From assembly GCF_014323725.1 (NCBI RefSeq), contig NZ_JABVED010000021.1, positions 368 to 64,367 on the forward strand: DNA of 64,000 bases, given 5' to 3'. The stretch's first letter is position 1; the number at the start of each line of letters is the position of its first letter. The notes beneath the pieces were generated by a model that was given only the letters and a program-made list of their open reading frames with translations, was not told the origin of the DNA and made no database searches. The position numbers and the translations under genes were made by a program. Of this stretch, positions 7,571-19,136 are shown piece by piece. This DNA comes from Actinokineospora xionganensis. Lineage in GTDB: Bacteria; Actinomycetota; Actinomycetes; Mycobacteriales; Pseudonocardiaceae.

Positions 7571-9835
7571 GTGTGGACACTGCCCAGCGAGTTGACCAGT
7601 TACATCGGCAGGCGGCGCGAAGGCGCGCGGGCCCGGCAGTTGTTGGCCGCGGGCAGGCTGCTCACGCTGACCGGCCCCGGCGGTGTCGGCAAGACCCGGT
7701 TGGCGAGCCGGGTCATGCGGGACTCGGCCCGCCACTTTCGCGACGGTGTGGTGTTCGTCGGGCTCGCTGAGCTGCGCGACCCCGCGCTGGTGGCGAACCT
7801 GGTCGCCGATCGGCTGGGGCTGGGTGACCGGTCCACCCGGCTGGTGCTGTCGACCGTCGTCGAGCACCTGCGGGAACGCTCGCTGCTGCTCGTGCTGGAC
7901 AACTGCGAGCACTTGGTCGACGGCTGCGCGGACTTCGTCCGCGAGGTGCTGACCCAGTGCCCGGACGTCGCCGTGCTGACCACAAGCAGGCAGTCGCTGG
8001 GCATCGCGGGCGAGCGGCTGTTCACCGTGCCCCCGCTGCCCGTGCCCGACGACACCGGGCCGTGTGTGCCGGAGGAGTTGGCGCGCTACGACAGTGTGTC
8101 GCTTTTCGTCGACCGGGCCGTGGCGGTGTGGCCGACGTTCGCGTTGACGACGGAGAACTGCGCGGACGTGGTTTTGTTGTGCCGCAGGCTGGAGGGGCTG
8201 CCGCTGGCGATCGAGTTGGCGGCGGCGCGGATTCGGTCGCTGTCGCCGGGGCAGATCGCCGAGCGGCTGGGCAGGCGGCTGCCGCTGCTGACCGCCGGGC
8301 CGCGGACGGCGCCCCAGCGGCAGCAGACGTTGCGCGCCACAATCGACTGGAGCCACGAGCTCTGCACCGAGGACGAGCAGGCCCTGTGGGCCCGCGCGTC
8401 GGTGTTCGCCGGGTCGTTCGACGTGTCCGCGGCCGAGTCCGTCTGCGCGGGCGCGGGCGTGGACAGCGCCGACGTGCTCGATCTCGTCGACGCGCTGTTG
8501 GACAAGTCCGTGCTGGTGCGCGACGCGACGGACGCCGACGCGCGCTACCGGATGCTGGAGACCTTGCGCGAGTACGGCCAAGAGCGGCTGGCCGAGTCCG
8601 GCGAGCGGGCCCGGGTCGCGCGACTGCACCGCGACTGGTTCGACCGGCTGACCGCCACCGCCGACGACGAGTGGGCGAGCCCCAACCAGCTCACGTGGGT
8701 CGCGCGGTTGAAGGACGACCACGCCAACCTGCGGGCCGCCCTGGACTGGTGCCTCACCGAACCCGGCGAAGCCGACGTGGCGCTGCGCATGGCGGCGCGG
8801 CTCGACGAGTACTGGAGCCTGCGCGGGTTCATCACCGAGGCGCGGATGTGGCTGGACCGGGCCCTGGCGGCGACGCCCGAGGACCACCCCGACCGACCGT
8901 TCGCCCTGGGTGTGGCCGCGCTGCACGCGCTGTGGCAGTCCGATATGGACACTGCCGCCGGACGGCTGACCGAAGCCGAGAAGCTGTACGGCGAAGACAA
9001 GTTCCTGGTGACCTATCTGGGATACGTGCGCAGCCTGGAGGCGCTGATCTCGCTGGACTTGCGCACCGCCGAACTCGCCACCGCCGCCACCACCGGCTTC
9101 CGCGAACTGGGTGCGGTCCGCCGGGAACTGCACCCGCTGTTCATCCAAGGCGTCGCCGTCGCCTACGGCGGTGACATCGAAGGCGCCCGTGCCGCGCTCG
9201 ACCGGATGATCGACCTCTGCGAGTCACACGGCGAGAAATACCATCGAGCCATGGCGATGTTCGGCGTGACCATGGTGGAAGTCGACTTCGGAGACGTGGA
9301 CCGAGCGGCCGAAGCGGCACGGAGAGGGCTGTTGGCCGACGTGGCCATGGAAAACTCGTTCGGCGAGGCGTTCCACGTGGAGAGCATGGCCTGGGTCGCC
9401 GACCGCCAGGGCGACCACACCCGAGCCGCCACCCTCTTCGGCGCGGCGGCACCGCTGTGGACGGACATGGGAACGGCCCCGGAAGTCGCCGTGTCGATGC
9501 CCCACCTGGTGCATCGCAACAACTCCCGGAAAGCTTTGGGCGACGCGGCTTTCGAGCACGCCCACGCGACGGGCCGGGCGATGACCGCGGCCGAGCGACG
9601 GCAGTACGCCCTGGGCGGCGAGCCGATCGAGCCCAACGAACCGGACAATCCGTTGACGCAGCGGGAAGCGGAGATCGCGGAGCTGGTGGCGGAGGGGATG
9701 ACAAATGCGGACATCGCGGCGCGACTCGTCATCGCCCGGCGGACGGCGGACACACATGTCGGGAACATTTTGACGAAGCTCGGGTTCTCGAGCCGGGCAC
9801 AGATCGCCGCTTGGACCGTGCGCAGGCGGCGCTGA
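7571..9835 (+). CDS. NB-ARC-type ATPase with C-terminal LuxR HTH (transcription regulator)
   Basis: 754 residues. The P-loop GPGGVGKT is at residues 35-42 and Walker B is 'LLLVLDNCEHL'. The sensor-like 'VAVLTTSRQSLGI' and 'GLPLAIELAAARI' are typical of the STAND/AfsR NB-ARC ATPases. The middle (about residues 330-660) is helical and TPR-like. The end carries a GerE/LuxR helix-turn-helix: 'LTQREAEIAELVAEGMTNADIAARLVIARRTADTHVGNILTKLGFSSRAQIAAW'. Such proteins are ATP-dependent activators, often of secondary metabolism. GTG start preceded by GGTGAG. Divergent from the methyltransferase. Its ligand and targets are unknown. Confidence 0.85.
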   Translation: MWTLPSELTSYIGRRREGARARQLLAAGRLLTLTGPGGVGKTRLASRVMRDSARHFRDGVVFVGLAELRDPALVANLVADRLGLGDRSTRLVLSTVVEHLRERSLLLVLDNCEHLVDGCADFVREVLTQCPDVAVLTTSRQSLGIAGERLFTVPPLPVPDDTGPCVPEELARYDSVSLFVDRAVAVWPTFALTTENCADVVLLCRRLEGLPLAIELAAARIRSLSPGQIAERLGRRLPLLTAGPRTAPQRQQTLRATIDWSHELCTEDEQALWARASVFAGSFDVSAAESVCAGAGVDSADVLDLVDALLDKSVLVRDATDADARYRMLETLREYGQERLAESGERARVARLHRDWFDRLTATADDEWASPNQLTWVARLKDDHANLRAALDWCLTEPGEADVALRMAARLDEYWSLRGFITEARMWLDRALAATPEDHPDRPFALGVAALHALWQSDMDTAAGRLTEAEKLYGEDKFLVTYLGYVRSLEALISLDLRTAELATAATTGFRELGAVRRELHPLFIQGVAVAYGGDIEGARAALDRMIDLCESHGEKYHRAMAMFGVTMVEVDFGDVDRAAEAARRGLLADVAMENSFGEAFHVESMAWVADRQGDHTRAATLFGAAAPLWTDMGTAPEVAVSMPHLVHRNNSRKALGDAAFEHAHATGRAMTAAERRQYALGGEPIEPNEPDNPLTQREAEIAELVAEGMTNADIAARLVIARRTADTHVGNILTKLGFSSRAQIAAWTVRRRR

Positions 9836-9879
9836 TAGTTGCCGAGTTGTCGACAGGCAGTTGTGCGTAGACCTGTGCC

Positions 9880-12006
9880 TCAGGCCCGGAAGCCTGCAAC
9901 GATGTCGCCCGGTGGACCGGCGGGGCCGTAGAGGCCGCCGATCGCGGTGTCCGCGCCCGCCTCGGTCCACCACTGGGCCTGTTCCGGGTCGCGGACGCCG
10001 ACGACGGTGACAGCGGCGCCCGCCTGGTGGACCGCGCCCAGCAGGGTGCTGACGACCGTCGATCCGACCCCGGAGAGCCGGTCGGTGAGCCTGCGGGCCA
10101 CCCGCACGCCGGTCACGGGCAGCGATTCGACGGCGGACAGGTCGTCCGGGCTCAGGCCGAAATCGTCGAGCGTCATGCCCAGGCCCATGTCCGCCAGCAC
10201 CGTCAGGTTGTCGAGAGCCTCCGCGATCCCCACCGCGGCTATGGGCATGCCGAGGGTCAGCCGGTCCGGGGGCAGGCCGGTCTCCTCGAGCACCCGGACC
10301 ACCCTGGACACCAGGTCCGCGTCGGTGGACTGGTGCGCCGTGAGGCCGAGGGTCAACGGCAGGTCGACCGCGTTCCCCTTGTGCCACCAGTACGCCTGGC
10401 CGCACGCCACGCGCAGCAGCCATTCGCCCAGGGGCAGGATGAAGCCGGTCTGCTCGGCCAGCTCGGCGCACCGGTCGTGGTGCAGCGGGGTCTGTCCCGG
10501 GCGGTCCCAGCGCAGGGTCGCGGTGACCGCGGCGGTCCGACCGTCGGCCAGGTGTGCCACCGGCTGGTACCGGACGCCGAACTGGCCCTGCTCCCACGCC
10601 CCCGGCATGGTGACCGCGAGGGCATGGGAGCCGCGGTCGGCGGCGTCCTGGTCGGGGTGGTAGAGCTCCCACTGGCCGCGCCGCCCGGCCTTGGCCCGGC
10701 GCAGCGCCAAGTCCGCGGCCCGTAGCGGTTCCGCGGGGTCGAGGTCGCGCGATGGGCGGTGCACGACGCCGATGCTCGCCGACAGCGCCAGGCCATGACC
10801 GTCCACAAAGGCCGGTTTGGTGAGTTCGGTGTTGATCCGCGACACGATCGCGGCGACATCCGAGGTGGTGGCCGAGTTCTCCAGCAGGATGCCGAACTCG
10901 TCGCCGTCGAAGCGGGCGACCATGGCGTTCTCCCCCGCCATGACGGCGTTGAGCCGCTGCCCGACGTGCACCAGCAGCTGTTCGCCCGCGGATCTGCCGA
11001 GCCCGCCGCAGACCATCGCGAAGCCGTCGAGGTCCAGGTGGAACAGGGTGATGCCGTGCGCCGGGTCGGCCCGTCGCAAGGCGCTTTCGACGCGGGTGCC
11101 GAAGAACTGGCGGTTGGGCAGGCCGGTGAGCGGGTCGTGCAGCGACTGCCGGTGCAGTTCGTGGCGCAGCAGCATCAGCTCGGTACCGTCCTCGACCACG
11201 GCGACGACCTGGCTGGTGCGGCCGTCGAGCCCGCGCAGCAGCGAGGCGGCCAGTGAGATCCGGGCGACGTCGCCGTCCTTGCGCAGCAGCCGCTGCGACT
11301 GGCGGACCCGTTCCCGCGTGCCGTCGAGCAGCGAGCGCATCCCCGCGCGCAGCGACCGGACGGAGTCCGGATGCACCAGGTCGTAGAGCCCGACACCGGT
11401 GAGCTGGGCCGGGGAGTAACCGAGGATCTCGGCCATCGCGGCATTGGCCCGGACAAGCCTGCCGTCCAGCCCGATGATCATGATTCCGCTCGCCGAGGAC
11501 GTCGCCACCTCGTCGAACCGGGCCTCGCTCGCCCGCAGACTCCACTGGGCGTCCTGGATCGCCTTGAGCAGCGAACGCTGCATGCTCTCCTGCTGGTCGA
11601 GCACCGCGCGCTGGTTGGCCGAGACGAAACCGCAGGCCAGCGTGCCCAGCACGACGGTGATCCGCTCCGCGAACCGGTCGACGGGCTGGAACTCGGACAG
11701 CGCGAGCAGTCCCTTGCCGAGGACCTCGAGGGTGCAGCGCAGACCTTGCTCGCCGACGTTGCCGAGCGACACCAGGCGCTCGCCCAAGGCCTCGATCGGG
11801 GCGGCGACAAACGACTTGGCGTGCACCGAGGCGCAGAGCACGCCGAGTTGCTCGCCGAGTTCGGCGTCGAGCTCGTCGCCGGACAGCGGGACGAACACAG
11901 CGCTGCTGAGCAGGTAGGCCCACTTGCGCGCGAGCACCGTCCGACCACGGTCGGGAGAAGACGGCGCGATATCCGATCGCTGTCTTGGGTTCGACATTTC
12001 CGGCAC
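9880..12006 (-). CDS. PAS-GGDEF-EAL protein with degenerate catalytic motifs
   Basis: 708 residues, cytoplasmic. Residues ~1-150 form a GAF-like sensor region and ~165-280 a PAS domain ('GIMIIGLDGRLVRANAAMAEILGYS'). A GGDEF domain follows ('DPLTGLPNRQFF'; signature reads RFDGDEF near residue 366), then an EAL domain. The EAL signature is replaced by 'VTATLRW' (about residue 490), and 'DDFG' is kept but the following Thr-Gly and the Glu of the 'EITE' site are lost. c-di-GMP hydrolysis is therefore unlikely, and cyclase activity is doubtful with DGDEF. I infer a c-di-GMP receptor or regulatory scaffold. A second start (ATG, 11997) is equally possible. Confidence 0.85.
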   Translation of the reverse strand: MPEMSNPRQRSDIAPSSPDRGRTVLARKWAYLLSSAVFVPLSGDELDAELGEQLGVLCASVHAKSFVAAPIEALGERLVSLGNVGEQGLRCTLEVLGKGLLALSEFQPVDRFAERITVVLGTLACGFVSANQRAVLDQQESMQRSLLKAIQDAQWSLRASEARFDEVATSSASGIMIIGLDGRLVRANAAMAEILGYSPAQLTGVGLYDLVHPDSVRSLRAGMRSLLDGTRERVRQSQRLLRKDGDVARISLAASLLRGLDGRTSQVVAVVEDGTELMLLRHELHRQSLHDPLTGLPNRQFFGTRVESALRRADPAHGITLFHLDLDGFAMVCGGLGRSAGEQLLVHVGQRLNAVMAGENAMVARFDGDEFGILLENSATTSDVAAIVSRINTELTKPAFVDGHGLALSASIGVVHRPSRDLDPAEPLRAADLALRRAKAGRRGQWELYHPDQDAADRGSHALAVTMPGAWEQGQFGVRYQPVAHLADGRTAAVTATLRWDRPGQTPLHHDRCAELAEQTGFILPLGEWLLRVACGQAYWWHKGNAVDLPLTLGLTAHQSTDADLVSRVVRVLEETGLPPDRLTLGMPIAAVGIAEALDNLTVLADMGLGMTLDDFGLSPDDLSAVESLPVTGVRVARRLTDRLSGVGSTVVSTLLGAVHQAGAAVTVVGVRDPEQAQWWTEAGADTAIGGLYGPAGPPGDIVAGFRA

Positions 12007-12242
12007 CCTGCTGTCAGGTCAGATTCGCGGCAGTCTACTGAGGCATGCCGAGGTATGCATACGATTCCGGCTTCCCCGCGATCATGCGTACACGAACGGC
12101 GGAACCCGTTCCGCGCGATGACGCTCCGTGCGGCGACCCAGTATTCGTCGTAAACCTGCCAACCCGGACTTCCCCATCCATCCATTCTGCTTATGACTCC
12201 TTCTTATGTGTTCCCAAATGGATAGACACGTAATGTTCGATC

Positions 12243-15107
12243 GTGCCCGGAAGGAGAATTCCCACGATTCGGCGCGTCGCCGCCCTGGTGGGGCGGTCGG
12301 CGGAACTGGCCGAAGTCGCGCTCACCGTCCGGAGACCCCCCTCGGTCGTGCTTATCGAGGGCGAAGCAGGAGTGGGCAAGACCCGGCTGGTGCGGGAGTT
12401 GCTCAGGGGCATCGCCCCCGAGGGACGCGCGGTGCTTTTCGGCACCTGCCAACCGATGCGGGCGCCGCTGCCGTACGGACCCGTGGTCGACATCCTCCGT
12501 GACACCCGGACCCTCCTCGAAGGCGTCGCCGCGACGCTGAGCCCGTTGGCGGGCGCGCTGCGTCCGCTGCTGCCCGAGTTGGCGCCGCTGCTGCCGCCCG
12601 AGCCCTCACGCGGCGACGTGGCCACCGAGCGACACCAGGTCTTCCGCGCGGTCCGCGAGGTGCTGGCCGCCTTCGGGCCCACGCTGCTGGTCGTCGAGGA
12701 CGTGCACTGGGCCGACGAGGGCACCCAGGACCTGCTCCGGTTCCTCACCTGCCCGCCGACGCCGAACCTCTCGGTGGTCCTCACCTACCGCCGGGAGAGC
12801 CACCCGACCCAGCACGGGACGCTGCTGCCCGGCGGGGCGCACGTGCTTCTGGCCGAGGGCCGAAACACCCTGGTGCGGCTGCGGCCGCTGCAACCCGGGC
12901 ACGTCGGACAGCTCGCCGCCGACCTGCTGGGCACCGAACGGGTTCCCGACGACTTCGCCCGGGAACTGCACCGGCGGACCGCGGGTATCCCGTTCGTGGT
13001 CGAGGAACTGCTGCGCGAGGTCCGCGAGGGCGGGCTGGTGCCGCGGCCGAGGGCGCTCGACGAGGTCGACATCCCGATCCTGCTGCGCGACACCCTGGCC
13101 GACCGGCTCGCCCGCCTCGGGCCTGCCGTCACCACCGTCGTCCAAGCCGCCGCGGTGCTCGACACCGCCGCCACGGAAGCCGATCTGGCCGCGGTCGCGG
13201 GTCTCACCGACGACGGCGTCGAGGCCGCGCTGACCCACGCGCTGGACGGCGCCGTGCTGCACGAGGTCGGCGCCGAACGCTACGCCCTGCGCCATCCGCT
13301 GGCGACCCAGGCGGTGTACGTGTCGATCCCGGGCCCGCTGCGCCGCCGCATGCACGCGCGGGCCGCCGACCTGCTCGCCGCCGCCCCGGGATCGGGGGTC
13401 GTCCGGCTCGCCCACCACCACCGGCAGGCCGGTGACCTGGCCAACTGGGTGCGCCGGACCCTCGCCGCGGTCGACCACGCCACCCAGGTCGGCGACACCG
13501 CCCTCGCCCTGCAGGTGCTCGAGGCCGCGCTCGCCGACGACGCGCTGCCCGTGCGGGACCGCAACACCCTGGCGGTACGGCTGAGCCGGGTCGTGATCAA
13601 CGGGATCGCGGGCAACAGCACGGTCGAGCGGCTGCGCAGCGTGCTGCGGGAGGAGACGCTCGGCCCCCGCGCGCGGGGGGAGGTCCGACTCAACCTGGGC
13701 TTGCTGCTGATGAACCAGGTCGGCCGGGTCGAGGACGCCCAGGGCGAGATCGAGATGGCCCTGCACGACCTGGACAGCCAACCCGCCCTGGCCGCCCGTG
13801 GTTACGCGGCGCTCACCCTGCCGTTCACGGGGACCAGGCCGGTGCGCGACCACCTGCGCTGGCTGGCCGAGGCACTGCGGATCGCGGACTCGACCCCGAT
13901 CGACGACGAGCGGCTCATGGCCGTGCGGTCCAACGAGGTGACCGTGCTCGCGCAACTCGGCGATCCCGCCGCGTGGACCGCGGCCGGGCGACTGCCCCGG
14001 CCCGGCCGCTCGGTCAAGATCCGCAGGCAGCTCGCCCGCGCGCACATCAATCTCGCCGACGCCGCCGCGTGGCTCGGCCACCACGACCGCGCCCGGGAGT
14101 CGCTGGTCACCGGCCGCGAGTTGCTTTCCGAGACCGACGTGCCGTTCCTGTCGATGCTCGCCACCGGAACCGAGTTGCGGCTGGACTCGGCGGCAGGCCG
14201 GTGGACGAGCCTGGAGCAGGACGGAGCGCAACTCATCGACCAGGCCGGGGACATGGCCTATCTGGCCGCCGACGCCTGGCTGGCCCTGGGGTGGCTGGCC
14301 ATCGCCCGCGGCGACCGCGACACCGCGATCCGACACCTCGACCACGCACATGCCGCCGCGCTCGAAAACGCGCCCATCTGCGCGGCGATCGCGGCGGGCC
14401 GGGTCACGTTGGCCCTGACCCGCGGCGACGTGGCCGCGGCGGCGGTAGGGGTGGAGCGGGCGCTGGCCGCCATCCGGCACAAGGGCAACTGGCTGTGGGC
14501 CGCGGACCTGCTCCCGCCCGCCACCCGCGCCCTGCTGCGGACTGGACGGGCAGGCGACGCCGCGGCCATCGTCACCGAGTTCGACCAAGGAATCGAGGGC
14601 CGCGACGCGCCACTGGCCTGCGCCGCGCTCGATCTGTGCCGGGGGCTGCTCGCCACCGGGGACGAGGCGGTGGACCGCTTCACCCGCGCCGCCAAGCAAT
14701 ACCACGCGCTGCCGCAGCCGCATACGGCCGCTGTGGCGTACGAACTCGCGGGCAACACGGCGGTCGACCTCGGCGACATCCAGGCCGCGCTGCCGCTGCT
14801 CGACGCCGCCGCGTCCGCCTTCACCGAGCTGGGCCTGACCAAGGACGCCGCCCGCTGCGTCCGGCTGAGCCGCCGGTTCCGCCAGGGCGCCCCGCGCGGG
14901 CGCAAGAGCTACGGCGGCAACCTCTCGCCCCGCGAACGCGAAGTCGTGGACCTGGTCGCGGCGGGCAAGACCAACCGCCAGGTCGCGGAAGCGCTTTTCC
15001 TTTCGACCCGGACGGTGGAGAAACACGTCGGCCAGGCGATGCGAAAGCTCGGTCTGAGTTCGCGGGCCGAGTTCACGGGAATGCCGCTCTCCGATCCCGA
15101 GGAATAG
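12243..15107 (+). CDS. Large ATP-binding LuxR-family (LAL) regulator
   Basis: 954 residues. An AAA-type P-loop EGEAGVGKT is at residues 39-47 and Walker B is 'LLVVEDVHWADEGTQDLL', followed by a long helical MalT-like region. A C-terminal LuxR HTH reads 'LSPREREVVDLVAAGKTNRQVAEALFLSTRTVEKHVGQAMRKLGLSSRAEF'. LAL regulators often sit in antibiotic clusters, but none of the immediate neighbours is biosynthetic. The start is uncertain: the GTG at 12243 has no ribosome site, whereas a clear AAGGAG (12251-12256) sits ten bases before an in-frame ATT (12267), so the native start may be that rare codon or a later GTG (near 12285). Divergent from the GGDEF gene across 236 bases. Confidence 0.85.
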   Translation: MPGRRIPTIRRVAALVGRSAELAEVALTVRRPPSVVLIEGEAGVGKTRLVRELLRGIAPEGRAVLFGTCQPMRAPLPYGPVVDILRDTRTLLEGVAATLSPLAGALRPLLPELAPLLPPEPSRGDVATERHQVFRAVREVLAAFGPTLLVVEDVHWADEGTQDLLRFLTCPPTPNLSVVLTYRRESHPTQHGTLLPGGAHVLLAEGRNTLVRLRPLQPGHVGQLAADLLGTERVPDDFARELHRRTAGIPFVVEELLREVREGGLVPRPRALDEVDIPILLRDTLADRLARLGPAVTTVVQAAAVLDTAATEADLAAVAGLTDDGVEAALTHALDGAVLHEVGAERYALRHPLATQAVYVSIPGPLRRRMHARAADLLAAAPGSGVVRLAHHHRQAGDLANWVRRTLAAVDHATQVGDTALALQVLEAALADDALPVRDRNTLAVRLSRVVINGIAGNSTVERLRSVLREETLGPRARGEVRLNLGLLLMNQVGRVEDAQGEIEMALHDLDSQPALAARGYAALTLPFTGTRPVRDHLRWLAEALRIADSTPIDDERLMAVRSNEVTVLAQLGDPAAWTAAGRLPRPGRSVKIRRQLARAHINLADAAAWLGHHDRARESLVTGRELLSETDVPFLSMLATGTELRLDSAAGRWTSLEQDGAQLIDQAGDMAYLAADAWLALGWLAIARGDRDTAIRHLDHAHAAALENAPICAAIAAGRVTLALTRGDVAAAAVGVERALAAIRHKGNWLWAADLLPPATRALLRTGRAGDAAAIVTEFDQGIEGRDAPLACAALDLCRGLLATGDEAVDRFTRAAKQYHALPQPHTAAVAYELAGNTAVDLGDIQAALPLLDAAASAFTELGLTKDAARCVRLSRRFRQGAPRGRKSYGGNLSPREREVVDLVAAGKTNRQVAEALFLSTRTVEKHVGQAMRKLGLSSRAEFTGMPLSDPEE

Positions 15108-15117
15108 GAGAACGGCG

Positions 15118-15156
15118 GCGGGTGGGGCTCACGGAGGTCCCGTGAGCCCCACCCGC
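15118..15156. terminator. Bidirectional hairpin between LAL regulator and MFS gene
   Basis: A perfect 17-bp stem, GCGGGTGGGGCTCACGG with its complement, around loop AGGTC. It lies between two convergent stop codons 51 bases apart. Confidence 0.8.
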
Positions 15157-15158
15157 GG

Positions 15159-16574
15159 TCACGCCTCGACCAGCACCGGGTCGGCGGCCGCGCGCTTCGC
15201 CCCGCGCAGGGTGACCGCCGCGACCACAGCCCCGGCCAGCGCGACGACCGCGGCGCCGGTGAAGGCGGCCGAGTAGCCGTCGGTCAGCGCCGCGACGTCG
15301 CCGAGCGCGTCCGCGCCGTTGGAGTCCGCCACGGCCGTCATCGCGGCCAGGCCGAGCGCCGAGCCGATCTGGTAGGTCGTGTTGACCACGCCCGAGGCGA
15401 GGCCGCCCTCCTGCGGCGCCACACCGGTGATCGCGGAGATGGTCGCCGGGATGAAGACCAGCGCCATGCCGACCGCGGCGACCAATGAGCCGGGCAGGAC
15501 GTCGGCGGCGAAGCTGCCGTCCGGGTCGGCGGTGGCGAGCATCCCGAGCCCCGCCGCCAGCACGGCCAGGCCGGTGACGATCAGCCGCTTGGTGCCGAAC
15601 CGGCCGATCAGCCTGCCGGTGACCGTGGTCATCAGCAGCATCATGAGCGCGGTCATCGGGACCAGCGCGGCTCCGCTGGCGAAGGAGTCGAACCCGAGGA
15701 CCTGCTGCACGTAGAGGTTGAGGAAGTACCACATCGGGATCCAGGCCGCGCCGAGCAGCAGCATCGAGAAGTTGGCCGCGGCGAGGTCGGGCGTGCGCCA
15801 GACCTTCAACGGCATCAACGGGTTGCGGACCGAGCGCTGGATCACGACGAAGCCGATCAGCAGCGCTGCCGCCGCGCCGAGCTGGGCCAGCGTGGCCGCC
15901 GAGGTCCAGCCGCGGGCCGGGGCCTGGACGATCGCGTAGACCGCCAGTGCCAATCCGCCGGTGACCGCGATGGCACCGCCCACGTCCAGACCGCCGCGGC
16001 GGCCGGGGACGGCCGGGAGCAGGCGCGGGATCAGGGCGAGGGTGAGCAGGCCGATCGGGATGTAGATGACGAACACCCACGGCCAGCTCAGCCACTCGGT
16101 GATGACGCCGCCGAGGAACACGCCCGCGGTGCCGCCCGCCGGAGCCGCGGCGCCGTAGAACGCCATGGCCTTGGGCAGTTCCCTGGGCTGCCCGGCGAAC
16201 AGGACCATCAGCAGCGTCATCGCCGCGGGGGCGATGAGCGCCGCGCCGACGCCCTGGACGGCCCGACCGAGAACCTCCGTGCCCGCGTCGTTCGCCGCGG
16301 CGGCGACCACCGAGCCTGCGGTGAGGACGGCCCAACCCGCGGCGAAGACCCGCCGGGCGCCCCAGATATCGGATAGCCGGCCGCCGAGCAGGAGTAGACC
16401 GCCGAGGGCCACGGCGTAGGCGTTGAAGACCCATTGCAGGCCGGTGGCGCTGAAGCCGAGATCGCGCTGCATCTCGGGCAGGGCCACGGCGATGATCGAG
16501 GTATCCATGATGACCATGAACTGCGCGGTGGCGAGCACGGCCAGTGCCCACCAGCGGCGGGGGTCGGGACTCAT
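15159..16574 (-). CDS. EmrB/QacA-type MFS exporter under a CsoR-like operator
   Basis: 471 residues with about 14 membrane helices. 'AVLATAQFMVIMDTSIIAVALPEMQRDLGFS' (TM1) and 'GGRLSDIWGARRVF' (motif A) identify drug:H+ antiporter family 2 (EmrB/QacA), which expels hydrophobic drugs. The ATG at 16574 follows AAAGGA and gives the standard N-terminus. The longer frame would read through the operator. Just upstream is a perfect palindrome of the CsoR type (16592-16610), shared in sequence with the copper genes at 20.4 kb. Copper control of an MFS drug exporter is unusual; alternatives are that it exports a copper complex, or that its promoter was captured from the neighbouring copper operon. Confidence 0.85.
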   Translation of the reverse strand: MSPDPRRWWALAVLATAQFMVIMDTSIIAVALPEMQRDLGFSATGLQWVFNAYAVALGGLLLLGGRLSDIWGARRVFAAGWAVLTAGSVVAAAANDAGTEVLGRAVQGVGAALIAPAAMTLLMVLFAGQPRELPKAMAFYGAAAPAGGTAGVFLGGVITEWLSWPWVFVIYIPIGLLTLALIPRLLPAVPGRRGGLDVGGAIAVTGGLALAVYAIVQAPARGWTSAATLAQLGAAAALLIGFVVIQRSVRNPLMPLKVWRTPDLAAANFSMLLLGAAWIPMWYFLNLYVQQVLGFDSFASGAALVPMTALMMLLMTTVTGRLIGRFGTKRLIVTGLAVLAAGLGMLATADPDGSFAADVLPGSLVAAVGMALVFIPATISAITGVAPQEGGLASGVVNTTYQIGSALGLAAMTAVADSNGADALGDVAALTDGYSAAFTGAAVVALAGAVVAAVTLRGAKRAAADPVLVEA

Positions 16575-16591
16575 TTCGGTTCCTTTCTCCT

Positions 16592-16610
16592 GATACCCCC
16601 AGGGGGTATC
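16592..16610. promoter_or_regulatory. CsoR-type operator before the MFS exporter
   Basis: Perfect palindrome GATACCCCCAGGGGGTATC, 17 bases upstream of the MFS start codon. It has the TACCC..GGGTA form bound by copper-sensing CsoR repressors. Two near copies lie at 20366 and 20427 in the copper operon promoters. Confidence 0.75.
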
Positions 16611-16662
16611 GACTGATCGGAACGTAGCATACGGGTGGAGGGTATGGAAGGGGGGTGAAAAA

Positions 16663-16699
16663 AGCGACACCGCACCCTTTGATGGGGTGCGGTGTCGCT
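16663..16699 (-). terminator. Rho-independent terminator of the copper operon
   Basis: A perfect 15-bp GC-rich stem (AGCGACACCGCACCC and complement) with a 7-base loop. Read leftward it is followed by a run of six T. It closes the leftward copZ-copA transcript. Confidence 0.85.
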
Positions 16700-16882
16700 C
16701 GGGGATCGCCGTTTGGACGCGGCTTTGACGTGCCGGACTTGCGAGTGAAGGCCGGTGGCGTCGGGGTGGGGGTTGGCGGATCGGGCAGACAGGGCTGGCA
16801 GGGGCGCCCGATCTGCCCGGCCCGCGTGAGCGGCCCGGCTACCCGACCTGTCGACCTGGCCCGGCTACCCGGGCCGCCCGAC

Positions 16883-19117
<2,235 letters not shown>

Positions 19118-19136
19118 GCCTTCTCCTCCTCGCGCG

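Noticed and set aside
12606-15026. 806-residue minus-strand ORF opposite the LAL regulator
   Set aside because: Composition is that of a high-GC antisense shadow, whereas the plus strand has P-loop and HTH motifs.
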